Assembly: GCA_903813345.2 (NCBI GenBank)
Contig: CAIIXF020000009.1
Span: 1,676,001-1,740,000, forward strand
Direction of reading: 5' to 3'
Origin: Owenia fusiformis
Taxonomy: Eukaryota; Annelida; Polychaeta; Sabellida; Oweniidae
Length of the DNA stretch: 64,000 bases
The position numbers and the translations under genes were made by a program. A model generated the notes under the pieces. It was given only the letters and a program-made list of their open reading frames with translations. It ran no database searches and had not been told where the DNA came from. This document shows, piece by piece, positions 1-10,879 of this stretch (positions are counted from its first letter, which is position 1; the number at the start of each line of letters is the position of its first letter).

Positions 1-530
1 TTTTATAATAGATCTCATATCTTAGAAGCGTATCAGTTCAAAGAATACTAGAAGACCTTACATATTTTGCCATGCACTGCGCCTATTCATTTGGCAATTC
101 AGTTGTAAATGTTATCTTGAAAAAAATAAATCTTCCAAATTTGTTGAGTTTTCTTGCAGAAATCGCCTACCTCCATCCATTTTGTATGATCACAAGGCGT
201 GATTTAAGCTGCTGATATTCTTCTTTAAACGAGTCGGATTTTCAAAATCTATAAGTTGGACTCCCTTTATAGAAGCTTTGAACTGAATTTGCACTGCTTA
301 ATGCTGAAATTTTATTGTTTATCCATACATTTTAAGAAAAAATGTATAAAAAAAGATGTTAAAGCCAAATGTTGCCCTAAAAATTCAGAAAATGTAAAAA
401 AATTCGAATTTTCTATGTACAGGCCTTGTTGCCCCTTTAAGAAGCTTAATATGTAAATTATCTAATCAAACATTTCGTCCACCATTTTGAAACACTAATC
501 AATCCAATCTGTGCTAGCGATTCATAGGGC
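1..530. other. Non-genic stretch
   Basis: I see no coding exon, RNA gene or clear repeat here. The short open frames are AT-rich and have no recognisable domain. Confidence 0.5.
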
Positions 531-534
531 GAAC

Positions 535-700
535 CAGTGGGATATTTCCAGGGTTCATACACACCTGGAAATGTCAGGGAAATTGACTTGATTTTCCAAG
601 TGCTGGAAATGTCAGGTAATTTTAAAATTAGGTCAAAAGGGCCAAAGATGAATTTTGAAACGGTAGACATGTCAGGGAAATGTCAGGGAAATTTGTATCA
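535..700. repeat. Interspersed repeat with reiterated 'ggaaatgtcagg' motifs
   Basis: The words 'ctggaaatgtcagg' and 'atgtcagggaaat' recur four or five times within 165 bases. I infer a piece of a dispersed repeat. No coding function is supported. Confidence 0.4.
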
Positions 701-817
701 GTGTTGAAAAAATAATGTTCCAGAGATTAATGTTTCCAAACTGTTTTGAAACAAACTAACGTCTTGTTTTCAACCTACACCTTGCTCCTTTCTGTCGTAT
801 TTAATAAAACAAAAACA

Positions 818-905
818 GTATATCACGGAGGGATACGAACCACTCACCTGGGACTTGGTTATTCACTAGCGCCATAGGCGTTCTACTATTCTGGATACAA
901 CTGAC
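818..905 (-). repeat. tRNA-like SINE head (candidate)
   Basis: Read on the minus strand, this stretch contains a box-B-like GGTTCGTATCCC preceded by a plausible anticodon-arm region. It does not fold cleanly as a functional tRNA. A tRNA-derived SINE piece is the most economical reading. Confidence 0.4.
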
Positions 906-984
906 GAGTCGTATTTAAGTGGAGACAAAAGTGAGGATCATTTTGAATTGACGCTCGGTATAAATATATAATACTTTTGTTCTT

Positions 985-1075
985 TCATATCGGTAGCTCG
1001 TTGGCCTCATGGTTAGCGTGCCTGGCTTCCATAGTCTAGGTTAGTTGATCGAGACCCGTTCATGTCGAACTTTTT
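985..1075 (+). repeat. tRNA-derived SINE head (candidate)
   Basis: A box-A-like segment (TGGCCTCATGGTTAGCGTG) is followed about 35 bases later by a box-B-like GATCGAGACCC. Spacing suits an internal RNA polymerase III promoter, but the stems are imperfect, so a SINE relic is likelier than a tRNA gene. Confidence 0.45.
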
Positions 1076-1120
1076 GATTTGCTTGTCAAGATATAATAAG
1101 TAGGGCAAAATCCAGAAAAA

Positions 1121-1328
1121 GTAGATCAAAAATACTCCAATGGAGTATAAAATTGTCACCAGGATTCCGGAATGAGACGAATGTTAACTCGTGAAATCTC
1201 GGTAGATAAAGTAGGTCAGAAAATCCGGATTAATCCGAACAAGGTTCGGGAATTTCCGTCATAAGAAGTAGGTCAAAAATACTCCAATGGAGTATAAAAT
1301 TGTCACCAGGATTCCGAAATACGACGAA
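1121..1328. repeat. Direct repeat pair, about 60 bp, 147 bp apart
   Basis: Positions 1121-1181 and 1268-1328 are nearly identical and share 'aaaatactccaatggagtat' and 'ttgtcaccaggattcc'. The spacer differs. The 'ctccaatggag' core is itself palindromic. Confidence 0.7.
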
Positions 1329-1530
1329 TCGAATCGGCAAACTTCGGTACAATAATGAAGTGCATAAAAATCGTGAAACAGGTGTCAGGGGCTTCCCTCA
1401 TCTTTCCATAAATGGTTCCAAAAGCCTTATATGGATCTATCACGTGACATTCAAAATGACGTTCCTATATGGTTCTATGGGCCTTATATGGATCTTTCGA
1501 ACACGTGACCAAATCAAAATCAAAATCAAA

Positions 1531-1790
1531 ATTTTACCTTGACCATTGGATGGGATTTCATAGAAAATATCAAAGAAAACATATTCTCGTGATCCTTAAA
1601 TCACTTAAATTCGATCATTTTATCTTCACCCCTTGATGGAATTTTATGAAAGAAGTTATGAAAACACATCATCATGTAAGGGTTTTCACCTAAATTAGCT
1701 CGTTTTATCTTGACCCTTCAATTGAATTTCATTGAAAAATGTTTCATGAAAAATATCATGTTATGATTTGTATTTAAATAAGACCGTTTC
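1531..1790. repeat. Degenerate tandem repeat, period about 85 bp
   Basis: Three diverged units begin near 1531, 1617 and 1702, each with a TTTTAYCTTSACC-like start followed by a 'ggatttcat'-like word. A fourth weak trace lies near 1970. No coding potential. Confidence 0.5.
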
Positions 1791-2284
1791 ATTTAAATAC
1801 TTGCTGGATAATATTTCATTAAAAAACGCACTTTAAAAATATTTCAGGATTTGCCTTAATTTAACAATGTAATGTAAGTATTAGATTGACTCTCAAATAG
1901 GGTTCTATTTTAACTTTTTTTATTGAAATTAATACTAGGCAGGACTCACTCTCTAAATAGCTAATAAAAATTCAACCCTTGGATGTGATTTCGTTGAAAA
2001 AAAAATATGACAAGTCCAGAATCAAATGATTTGTCCAGAACCTCTTAAGATCCTGTTGGTACGACTTTAAGTCTACTGCATTGACATCGCCTCTCTTTTC
2101 CAGTAGTGCAATCTTTTTGCCGTGCATTGGGGACCATTTACATTAAAACATAGACGTATAATGAGTTGGGTGCATTGGGTAAAAATAGATCTATATGAAT
2201 AACAAACACCTATTCAATTGCAGTCATTGACATAGGCATATCATGATGATTTAAAACTACTTAGACTTTCACAGTCTAAGATGT

Positions 2285-2980
2285 CACCGGGTCTGTTGAT
2301 CTGTCGACGAAAGCATGGAACATGTCGATGGCTGCTAGGTTCTGCTTTCCATTGTAAGAAAGGAAAACTGTAGCAGCCTCTCTATGCTCCTTCTGTAGGT
2401 CTTGAACGGTTTTTGTGATGCAGCCTGGTTCCCTTGTGTGGCAGTTGGTTACAAACCATGCTGCTCTTCTCTATACCTATTCCCTCATATTAATGTATTT
2501 TTGTCGGTATGGATTCCATGCGAACTGGCATATTCTTAATTACCCCGGACTAGTTTTTCAAGGCATTGATGGAGGACTGCCCCTGAGGAATACAAGCACT
2601 TAATTGGCTTTGGATACAATAGTTTGAATGTGTGTTGTCCAGCGTAGGTATGCGATATGTGTTACCGACTTAAGGTTTTCCCCTAGGATGATGTAATTGT
2701 GAATGATAGGGGATTTACCTTGTGAATGATCATTTTGATGGATGGAATTCAATTTGCCATGACCAGTTTACTGTCATGAATAAAAGACTATCGTGAGCAA
2801 ATAGTTTAAAACTGGCTGAGAATGATAGATTATTGCCCGTATCAGTGATATAAACAATGACACCGAGTGGTCAAAGAACTGTTCCTTGAGAAACTCCTGA
2901 TTTTACTGGAGTTTTTGAACTTGATTCACCATCGAACACTACCAGGATCTGAACCAGTTCATGTGGTTGTTGCATGCGTC
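2285..2980 (-). pseudogene. Dead non-LTR retrotransposon, 3' part of reverse transcriptase (copy 1)
   Basis: The minus strand gives broken pieces of a LINE reverse transcriptase. Around 2870-2910 is a PQG-block relic (VKSGVSQGTVL), near 2780-2800 the catalytic block reads LFAHDSLL (the usual second Asp-block is FADD, so one Asp is now His), near 2745 FHPSK, and near 2440-2520 the C-terminal WDP...VQRR-type region. Stops and frameshifts interrupt it throughout. The same material is repeated 0.8 kb to the right. The family looks Jockey/CR1-like but cannot be fixed. Confidence 0.65.
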
Positions 2981-3059
2981 ACATACAAAGTCACTCATGT
3001 ATTCATTTAAAGTTAATCCGTTGTGTATCTCCTTCTGTCTTCGATATACAGGGTATTCA

Positions 3060-3790
3060 AGAACTCTTGAGGATATTTTGTCTGTTGATCTGTTGACCGA
3101 AGCATGGAACACGTCGATTACTGCTAGGTTCTGCTTTCCATTGTAAAAAGGAAAACTCCAGCAGCCTCTCTACACTCCTTCAGTCACTTCCACTGTAGGT
3201 CTTGAAGGCCTTTCGACTCAGCCTGGTTCCCTTGAATGGCATTTGCTTACAAATCATGCTGCTCTTCTCTGTACCTGTTCCATCATATCAATATATTTTT
3301 GTCTGTGTGGATCCCATGCCAAACTGGCAAATTCTTAATTAGGCCGGTGTAAAAAGGTAGGTGGTCATATCAAATTTTGGTCCTACTCTCTATTGATTTA
3401 CATTGTGACCAAATTACAATTATTTTCCTTATTATTTATAATAAGGTAGGGCCAGTAAAGGCCGTAAGAAAAGGGGACCATAATCCCCAGGGGACCATAA
3501 TTTCTTTCACATCGGACTATTAAATATGCCAGAGCCTTCACCTTTTCAAGGCATTGATGGAGGACGGCGCCTCAGTAGTCCAAGCACTTAATTAGCGTTT
3601 GATACAATAGTTCGAATATGTGTAGTCCAGCGAAGTTATTGTTGATGTCAATACCCAAGGATGCGATGTGTGTTACCGACTGTAATTGTGAATGATATGG
3701 GATTTACCTTTGTGAATGTTTATTTTGGTGGATGAAATTCCATTTGCCATGATTATGTCCATGAGAGAAATTTATCAAGATTCTCCTGTA
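3060..3790 (-). pseudogene. Dead non-LTR reverse transcriptase tail (copy 2)
   Basis: This is a second copy of the relic at 2285-2980. On the minus strand WDPHRQKYIDMMEQVQRRAA is readable near 3240-3310, then the frame breaks. Roughly 200 bases at 3345-3545 have no counterpart in copy 1 and look like a later insertion. The shared 'ctgctaggttctgctttcca' word (copies near 2335 and 3120) makes the duplication plain. Confidence 0.65.
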
Positions 3791-3799
3791 GCGTTAAGG

Positions 3800-4660
3800 C
3801 ATCTTGCTCTTAGTTAAGGCATCTTAGATATACAGGATGTCTCAAAACTCTTGAGAAAATTTTGAGGGGAATATAAGGCATGGGCGATTTTCTTCAAATT
3901 TGGTGCACTTAATAAACATACATTATAGAATAACTAACACGAATTTCAGGCACATATATTTATGTTTGACATTTCAATTCTGCATCGCAACAAACCCCAG
4001 AGTAGTCAGAGAAATACACAATTTACATCACATGTTGACAATATTTACACAACTCTTTCATTATGATAGCATTGTTGCTATTTAATTATTTCAGCTTTTC
4101 GGTACATTGGTCAATAGGATCCTACACATTTAGCTAAATTATATCTACACGATAGTCATCTTAGTAGGATATTGTTCACTATAGCCATTCCCGTAGGCTC
4201 ATCTAAAATAACATGATGCAATTTTTCCTTTGTTCAGATTACATGGACCACTAATCTTTGTTTAATATTTTGCAAGTATGGAGCTGTATATACGTCTTAT
4301 TACGAGTAAATTAGTCTTCCTACTTGGAACTTCTGAAATGAATCCTAAGCTGGTTCTGTTTTACTTTCTTTTGAATACAGACCATATAGTGTAGAGAACA
4401 ACTTTCAAACACACCGTATTAAAAGTTATCAGACATTGACCGGGGTACAATGTTTGATTAAAAAAGTACAAAATACATAAAACTATGTTACTTTGACTTA
4501 CTTTTGACCTCATTCGACATTCTTTTTGAGAGTGTAATAACTTCCCTTGACAGTTTTCAATGACCCATAATATTGTACCTTAGTTTTACACTGTACCTCT
4601 TGAACTCTAAAAATGCCAGGTGTGGATCATCTGTTTTGCTTTTTAGAACACTATCATTAG
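3800..4660. other. Non-genic stretch upstream of the NIDO-AMOP gene
   Basis: No exon is supported here. It presumably contains the promoter and 5'UTR of the gene starting at 4716, but I could not identify a core promoter with confidence. Confidence 0.4.
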
Positions 4661-4715
4661 AGACATGTCAATACTAAAAGTCGGGGTAATGGAAATTAGG
4701 GTTCTTGAACAGGAC

Positions 4716-4835
4716 ATGTTCCTTGGTATTCTGGGGTTTTGGTTACTTCTAAATAGTCTACATTATCTTTCAGATGAATGTGGTTACTTCAATGAGATGT
4801 TTCGAAAATCTACAAAACGTAAATCAAATGTATAT
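4716..4835 (+). CDS. NIDO-AMOP gene exon 1 (signal peptide)
   Basis: The exon encodes about 20 hydrophobic residues then a basic stretch (RKSTKRKSN). Donor is TAT|GTAAGG, phase 0. The 5'UTR start is not determined. Confidence 0.65.
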
Positions 4836-7800
4836 GTAAGGTTTAAAATATATCTACGCCCAGGAGTTAAAATACAGCTTTTTGGCTCAAGAGTCAACTA
4901 TCTTTTTGTAAGTTCGATTTCGATTAATATTATGTTGATAATTATATATTTTACTAAATATGTGTTTTGGTCAGCGCAATACTATATCATTTCAGTTTCA
5001 TACATATGGCCCAACACTTGCATAGGAAATGTAGGGGATGGTTATATGTGTAAGCATATCAATTATCATCATTTTTGATATCACAACATATCACTATTAC
5101 CTTTCTAGCCTATTTTGTTGTATAGTCCGTAAACAGTGTATATATATAGAGCGTTTATACATACGAAGAGACGTATACAGAGTTATAACACAAGCTTGTT
5201 ATACACAAGAGCTAATTTAATTTATCAGTTGAACATATATTGTAGATATACCCTGGTGGTACCATTGGAACAAGCGCTGTCTACACGTCTTCACGATCGA
5301 GATTTTTTGGAAGACCCATTCTCTCACCTGCATGGGGATTCATCCCTTCAAAATTTGGCCAGAAATCTCTTAACTATACAGTTCTATACGAATCTGACTT
5401 GAAAACTCCTGAAAATATTGATGTGAAGATTTGTACACAAGAGATTATACGTTCAAATACAAAGTTGAAATCATTTGAACCTACACTTGTTATAGTTTTC
5501 TCCTGGCATATAACAGGACGTGGAACCAACAAAAAGGTAGGAATAAAATGTGTCATCCTTTCTGTGAAAAAAATAAGAAAGTAGGCAACGTGTTGATAGA
5601 AAATGAACTGATTATTTCTAATCCCTTAAATCATTTGAAAGCATCTTTTTGCCGGAATGTATTTCCTTATGTCTGTAAATTCCACCGGAACTAAGACATT
5701 TCTCCGAAAATGCAGGGGACTTGGATAATGATATATTAATTTTCGGAAGATAAGCTTGTACTGCTCTAACTCTGTATGTATCAAATTCTTCACAAATTTA
5801 TAACATATTGGGTTTTAGACTTCAAGGTATGATGTTCTCCTGATAAACAATGGACTGGAGACATACGTCTTATTTAAATACAAAGAATTAAACTGGGATG
5901 AAACAATGGATATGTGTGACAAGTTCTCTGGCGTGTCATTTGGAAATGGTTTAACACATGAGTTGGTGAAATATTCAGGGACAGCTAAAATGGATAAACT
6001 TGTTCATCTACCGGGGAATTATGGAGGTGAGATTGATAAATTTTGTTTGTATAAGATCAACATGTACATTTTCTCATTGTTTTGAAGTATCCTCGCGTCT
6101 TTATATAATTCACGTACCTGTTTTTCAAATGTGATAAGGTCGAGAAAAGACGATTGTTGCATAATGAGTAATATTTCACTCACTCATTCATTCAAATTAT
6201 TTTCAAAATCTATGTCAAACAATGTTAATACCTGATAGATGGACGTGCATTGTCTTATCGTTCATAAGTGGCAGCATATCCAGTATATACATTTTTTCCA
6301 GAGTTGGGAATGTATTTATTTCATGCATCTGGGCCATTCAATGTGCCACGAGACAAAGAGACCTTTTGTAAAACATGGTCAGCCAAGCAAAACAAAACAT
6401 TCATATCAGAATTAGTGAATACTTTACCATCCTGTCCATGTTCAATTGATGAGGTTAAACTTGACGATAGGTTTCAACTGGAGAGCACTACACCCACTGT
6501 TGATTGCTACTACTTAAAGAATCCAACTGAAGATGGCACAGGACAGGTAATGAGGTTATATTAGAGCAAACTAGGGTGTTGCCCAGATTGATACCAATGC
6601 ACCATAAGCAAGGTGGAAATGTTAGCTTTACAGATCTGACCTCCATTGGAAGATTTGCCTCTGGAAGGGTTAAACATTAACACTTTTGACACCAAAAACT
6701 AATAAATTATTATATTTTGAATCGCGCAGATTGCCATTAGTGGCCCAATCCAGAAGAAATCAGGTTGTACCCGATAGTGTTCAATGATTGAATTTGGTGT
6801 TATCTCAAGTTTGAGAAGGTTAGATTGGTATTTTATAGATTAAGCTGAATTTTTATTTTAATGGTTTTTTGTATAAGGTTGTGTGTCCTTAACTGACCAT
6901 AACAAACCAAATCACGAAATCTATAGACGCTATAAAAATAGTTCTAATCATTGTCATCAAGTCTTGAATTCTTGGGTATTCATGAACATACTTTATTTTT
7001 TATCATGCCTATCAGTATATGATGTCCAATGAACTTGTTGCATATAATAAAGTGAGCAATCATGATCATTTTCTCTCTTAAAGCGTGCATGCGCTAATAG
7101 ATTTATACATTTTCCTGGCTGCGAAACTGAATTTAAAAGAAAGACTCGTGACTCAAATAATTAAGGTCACAAATTTGTCACATCATTTAAAATGTATGGT
7201 AGATTTCGAAAGAAAAAACGCGAGATTTCAGCAAAAATACGGTAGATTTTACGGTCATTTTCACAAGAAAAAAACAAGTTTGGAAAAATTAAATCACGGG
7301 AGATTTGAGTAGAAATATGGCATGGGAGTTTTTACGGGAGAAGTGGAGTTTGTACGGGAGTTTGTTATTTTTACGGAAAACGATTTTTCATGGGAGACTC
7401 ACATAAAAAACTGGAGATTGACTGCTCTGCAGTCTTTAAAAAAACACAACATTACATGTACATATGAGGAAATTTGGCCTCAATAGTTGTGTTGATATAT
7501 TTTCTTAAAAGTCACAACCTAAGAATATGTGAACACTTTATTTTCAAATCATATTTTTTCATCTGAGTAAGCAAAACATGAATTCAACATTTAACGCAGA
7601 CATGTGTAACATAAAAAAACTTTATTTTTAACATAAGGAAAGTGAAACATACGTGCATAGGCGTAATGAGCCCATTTTATCAGTGTAACTCCTTGAAGTT
7701 CCCGCTTTTTACAAAACGTCTTTCTACATCACGTCTTTATGGCAAAATGGATAAACATTCTCCGAAAAGAAATTATTTTCATCAACAGATAACTTGATTT

Positions 7801-10800
7801 GTATCTAAATAATAACAAGTATGTTAGTAGTAGCACCCGGTTCCTGAAAGGCTAGTCTGTCACACATAAATGTATCTAGCAGCTCCAATATTCGAATGAG
7901 AATTCCCTCACGTCAGCAACCAGGATCGTATCTGGTGAATTTGGTTGGGTTGTGTAAACGTCCTCTTTGCTAAATCGAGGGGTTTCTCACTCGATAGTTG
8001 GAGCCCTTGGTGGTTTATACACGTGTAACTGATATTTTCAATAACTACAGGGTGGTCCAAACAATTGGAACATTTGTTAATTAAAAGCAATTTTGTTTTC
8101 CTCTAAAATGCACCAACGTTTTACTGAGCATAGTTTAGTCACTTATTTATCTCCTGTAAAGTTTACAGGTGCAAACAACAAAGTTAACGCTTTAAAATAG
8201 ATAATGTTTGATATGATCCCTCTTCTCCTGAATTACAAGTTCAAGCCTGGGACTCAGTTCTGAAACTATTCATTCAGTCTGCTGTTTGGTTGTTTTTGTC
8301 CCAGCTATCTTGATTAAAAATTTCAGCTTGGAAGATCAAATCTGGTAACATATTCAACATTTTTTATCCAAATTGATGGTTATCAATACTATTTTTATGA
8401 CCATTGTCGGGTGTATTACTGATGGAATATTCTTCTCCAGAAAGAGGCCATGGTAGTCTGTTATATGACTGGTACATGAGGCCCCCTCCCCTTTATTGTT
8501 CTAACATGAATAATATTCACTGAATATATTAATATATGTATATCAATATCATAAATATATCTCCCAAAACACAAATGAAATATCATTATATGTGCTTAGA
8601 GTTGATATTTCAAAGCCTTGTAAATAACCGGTCAGTTATGCCTTTACCCGAAAGTGGAAACAATAATATTGTCACCTGTAGCTGTGTGGTTGTGCAATCG
8701 CCCACCTCTGACATGTTCCTTCTTGCCTACCCTTAAATAGAAATAATCCTTTTCGAGTATTCTTTAAGTTAAGGTTTTAACGCAATAGTTTTTAGGTAAA
8801 CCATAGATGTAAATACCTCTTGTCTACTGAATATGATTTTATAAAATGTGTATAGTAGTAAAAGGTAGCGGCAAAACTAACAAGTGTATATTTAAGAAAA
8901 GAAACATTGACTAGTTTAATATGTTAACTTTTTAGTTTGCACCTATAAACATTACATCAGATAAATAAGTAACTGAACTATGCTTAGTTAATTTGTTTGG
9001 CATTTTAGAGGAAAAATAAAGGTTTTGCGTTCGATTAACACATGTTCCAAATTTTTGGACTACCCCATCGTCGCTTTCCACTGGGTCTAGAGACCGTGGT
9101 AGGAACAATCGAAACCTTGTGAATCTAGATGGGACTACCCTGTAGGTGTTACTAATAACATACGGCTAGATATATCTAAATATTTCAACACATTGATATA
9201 CAAGTATTTTGAGATAACTAAATTTATTACTATTGTCATCGGATTGAAAAAAGTAAATAAATAACAAAAATATGATTGAAAAATTATATTTTATTCTTTG
9301 TTTTCCCTTTTGTTGATAAACGGGTTAATAATTCAATGTTACCATAAGCAAACCTCCGAAGTGAGGTCAGATCCTCAAAGCTAACATTTCCACCTTTTAA
9401 TTGCTACATTTGAATCACTGGACAAAAATTGTAATTCTTGCTTTAAGAAGCGCATTTTTATATTCTAATTTTCTCTATTATAAATCATGACATGCTCATA
9501 GCACGATTGTGATGAAAGGCATCTAAAAAAGAAATACTTGAATTTGAAGTATATATTGGTATAGAGTACAGGTACCCTTTGCATTCGTTTGACTTTACTT
9601 CTTAAAAGAGAGCTTCGTCTTCACTCTTTCAAACTAAAATAAACCTGTGAACTCACCGCGCCAATCAGTGTTCGTCGGCCAAATTTGACCGACATTCTTT
9701 ATATGGTCAGCCTGGAATTGACCAATGACATGTGCATATTTAATTAGAACGCATTTGGCGTATGTTTCTTCAAGCTTGCTGATTGGTGGAAGGTCAGCGC
9801 GTAGGTCAAAAGTAATTTACCCAAACTGTCACCGGTACCCGTTGTGGGGGCGGGGCTACTAAACTGTAATATGGTCTCTACTAGGCAGAGTGTAGTTTAA
9901 CTAGACTCTGCACGCAGGGTGGAGTACATGCCTCCTAGACTTCCAACAACGCGAACATCAGTTCTGAGCTCACGAACTGCATTCCTTGCACTCGAACCAC
10001 GATTATCACGTTGCGAACGTGGATTTTTAGTCGCATATCATCATTTCCTCGCTCTCGAACACATTTCCTCACTTGCAAACAGAGATATCTGCTCGCGAAC
10101 AATTTGTACACGAAAATCTTGGTATTTTGGATTCCAATTGCAAGCAACAACAGGAGTCTGGTTGCAGTTTACATTGACCCTTATACACGAAAAGATGTAT
10201 TCCAAAAGTCATAAACTCTCCGCAGCCAAAAAACGCCATGTTTTTTTTATTACACGGCCCTTTCATAGAAAATGTCAATGTGTGGGATCACAAAGTAGTC
10301 CCAGTGTTTTGTGTTCTCTAGAGATTGAAGATGCCTTTATCTTCAATTAGTGGATATTATGTCCATTAACATAGATCTCTGTTCGCTAGTGGAGAAAAAT
10401 GTTCGGGACTGAGTAAATAGTGGTGCGCGGTAAGAGTTCACGTTCGCGATGTGAGCAACGTGTTTCTAGTGCAAGGAGCGTAGTTTGCGAGTTCAGAACT
10501 GATGTTCTCTTTGTTTGAAGTATAGGAGGCCTGGAGTATGTTTTGCGAGTGGTGATCTTCAAATATACAAATGTAATGACCGCATATTGCTGTTATTGTA
10601 TTTTGCTCATGAAAGTACATTATGCTGAATTCAATTATATTGTTAAATTATATTTAAAATGTTTTGCAGGAATGCTGCTATGGGACACATGGAAATGATT
10701 TCAATAATCTAATAACAACTGGTATTAATGCTGGCCACTTTCAACGATTCCATTACAAACAGTGCCCTAAATTTCATTACGAATATGATTCAAAAGCAAA

Positions 10801-10876
10801 ACATAACTGTAACTACTGTGGCAAAGAATGTGAGAATAGTTTTAACAAATATAGACCAACTGATAAATGTAAATAA
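4716..10876 (+). CDS. Secreted NIDO-AMOP domain protein (five exons)
   Basis: Coding exons are 4716-4835, 5246-5536, 5819-6026, 6269-6546 and 10670-10876. All are bounded by AG/GT, the phases are consistent (0,0,1,0), and they total 1,104 nt (367 residues plus stop). The start at 4716 gives a classic signal peptide (MFLGILGFWLLL...); in-frame ATGs at 4665 and 4689 are possible but put charged residues first. Exons 2-3 match a NIDO domain: the strand FEPTLVIVFSWHITG followed by VLLINNGLETYVLFKY. Exons 4-5 match an AMOP domain: CKTW, then CPCS about 25 residues later, DCYYL, then ECCYG. The end is a Cys-rich tail (CNYCGKEC). In MUC4 and Mesh, NIDO and AMOP are followed by VWD and EGF/sushi modules; here the protein stops right after AMOP. 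Likely extracellular adhesion or matrix role (inference). Confidence 0.78.
5246..5536 (+). CDS. NIDO-AMOP gene exon 2 (NIDO, first half)
   Basis: Acceptor TTGTAG|ATATACC and donor AAAAAG|GTAGGA leave 97 codons, phase 0 at both ends. It carries FFGRPILSPAWGF and the core strand FEPTLVIVFSW, where NIDO domains usually show a 'W-V-T-W' type strand. Confidence 0.75.
5819..6026 (+). CDS. NIDO-AMOP gene exon 3 (NIDO, second half)
   Basis: Acceptor TTTTAG|ACTTCA, donor GGAG|GTGAGA, phase 0 in and phase 1 out. It contains VLLINNGLETYVLFKYKEL, the most NIDO-like strand pair, and a later FGNGLTHE / LPGNYGG segment. Confidence 0.78.
6269..6546 (+). CDS. NIDO-AMOP gene exon 4 (AMOP, first half)
   Basis: Acceptor CATAAG|TGGCAG restores phase 1; donor GGACAG|GTAATG is phase 0. 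AMOP signature: FCKTW, LPSCPCS, and DCYYLKNP about 30 residues later. Confidence 0.78.
7085..7430. repeat. Interspersed repeat in NIDO-AMOP intron 4
   Basis: The stretch is built of recurring 'gggag(a/t)tt' and 'ttttacggga' words (7200-7430). It looks like a dispersed repeat body. The open frame at 7085-7312 has no recognisable domain. Confidence 0.4.
8048..9067. mobile_element. Inverted-repeat DNA transposon, about 1.0 kb, non-autonomous
   Basis: Left arm 8048-8192 and right arm 8924-9067 are inverted copies of each other at roughly three-quarters identity over about 145 bases. The termini are CAGGGTGGTCCAAA and its imperfect complement TTTGGACTACCCC. The interior has no transposase. It sits in intron 4 of the NIDO-AMOP gene. 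Confidence 0.7.
9919..10548. mobile_element. Fold-back element just upstream of NIDO-AMOP exon 5
   Basis: Arms 9925-10025 and 10438-10545 are inverted copies: both carry 'gaacatcagttctga' or its complement, followed by 'ccttgcact' and 'gcgaacgt' words. Arm identity is roughly 75 percent. The 143-residue open frame on the plus strand is a product of the repeat and shows no domain. Confidence 0.6.
10670..10876 (+). CDS. NIDO-AMOP gene exon 5 (AMOP end and Cys-rich tail)
   Basis: Acceptor TTTTGCAG|GAATGC in phase 0 directly continues the AMOP with ECCYG, then a tail with eight further cysteines or histidines and stop TAA. One AATAAA overlaps the stop (10875) and a better placed one is at 10971. 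Confidence 0.75.
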   Translation, partial: ECCYGTHGNDFNNLITTGINAGHFQRFHYKQCPKFHYEYDSKAKHNCNYCGKECENSFNKYRPTDKCK

Positions 10877-10879
10877 TAA

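Noticed and set aside
985-1075. A functional tRNA gene
   Set aside because: Only the internal promoter boxes look right; acceptor and anticodon stems do not pair well, so a SINE head is likelier.
9919-10350. 143-residue plus-strand open frame
   Set aside because: It lies on the arm and loop of a fold-back repeat and shows no domain.
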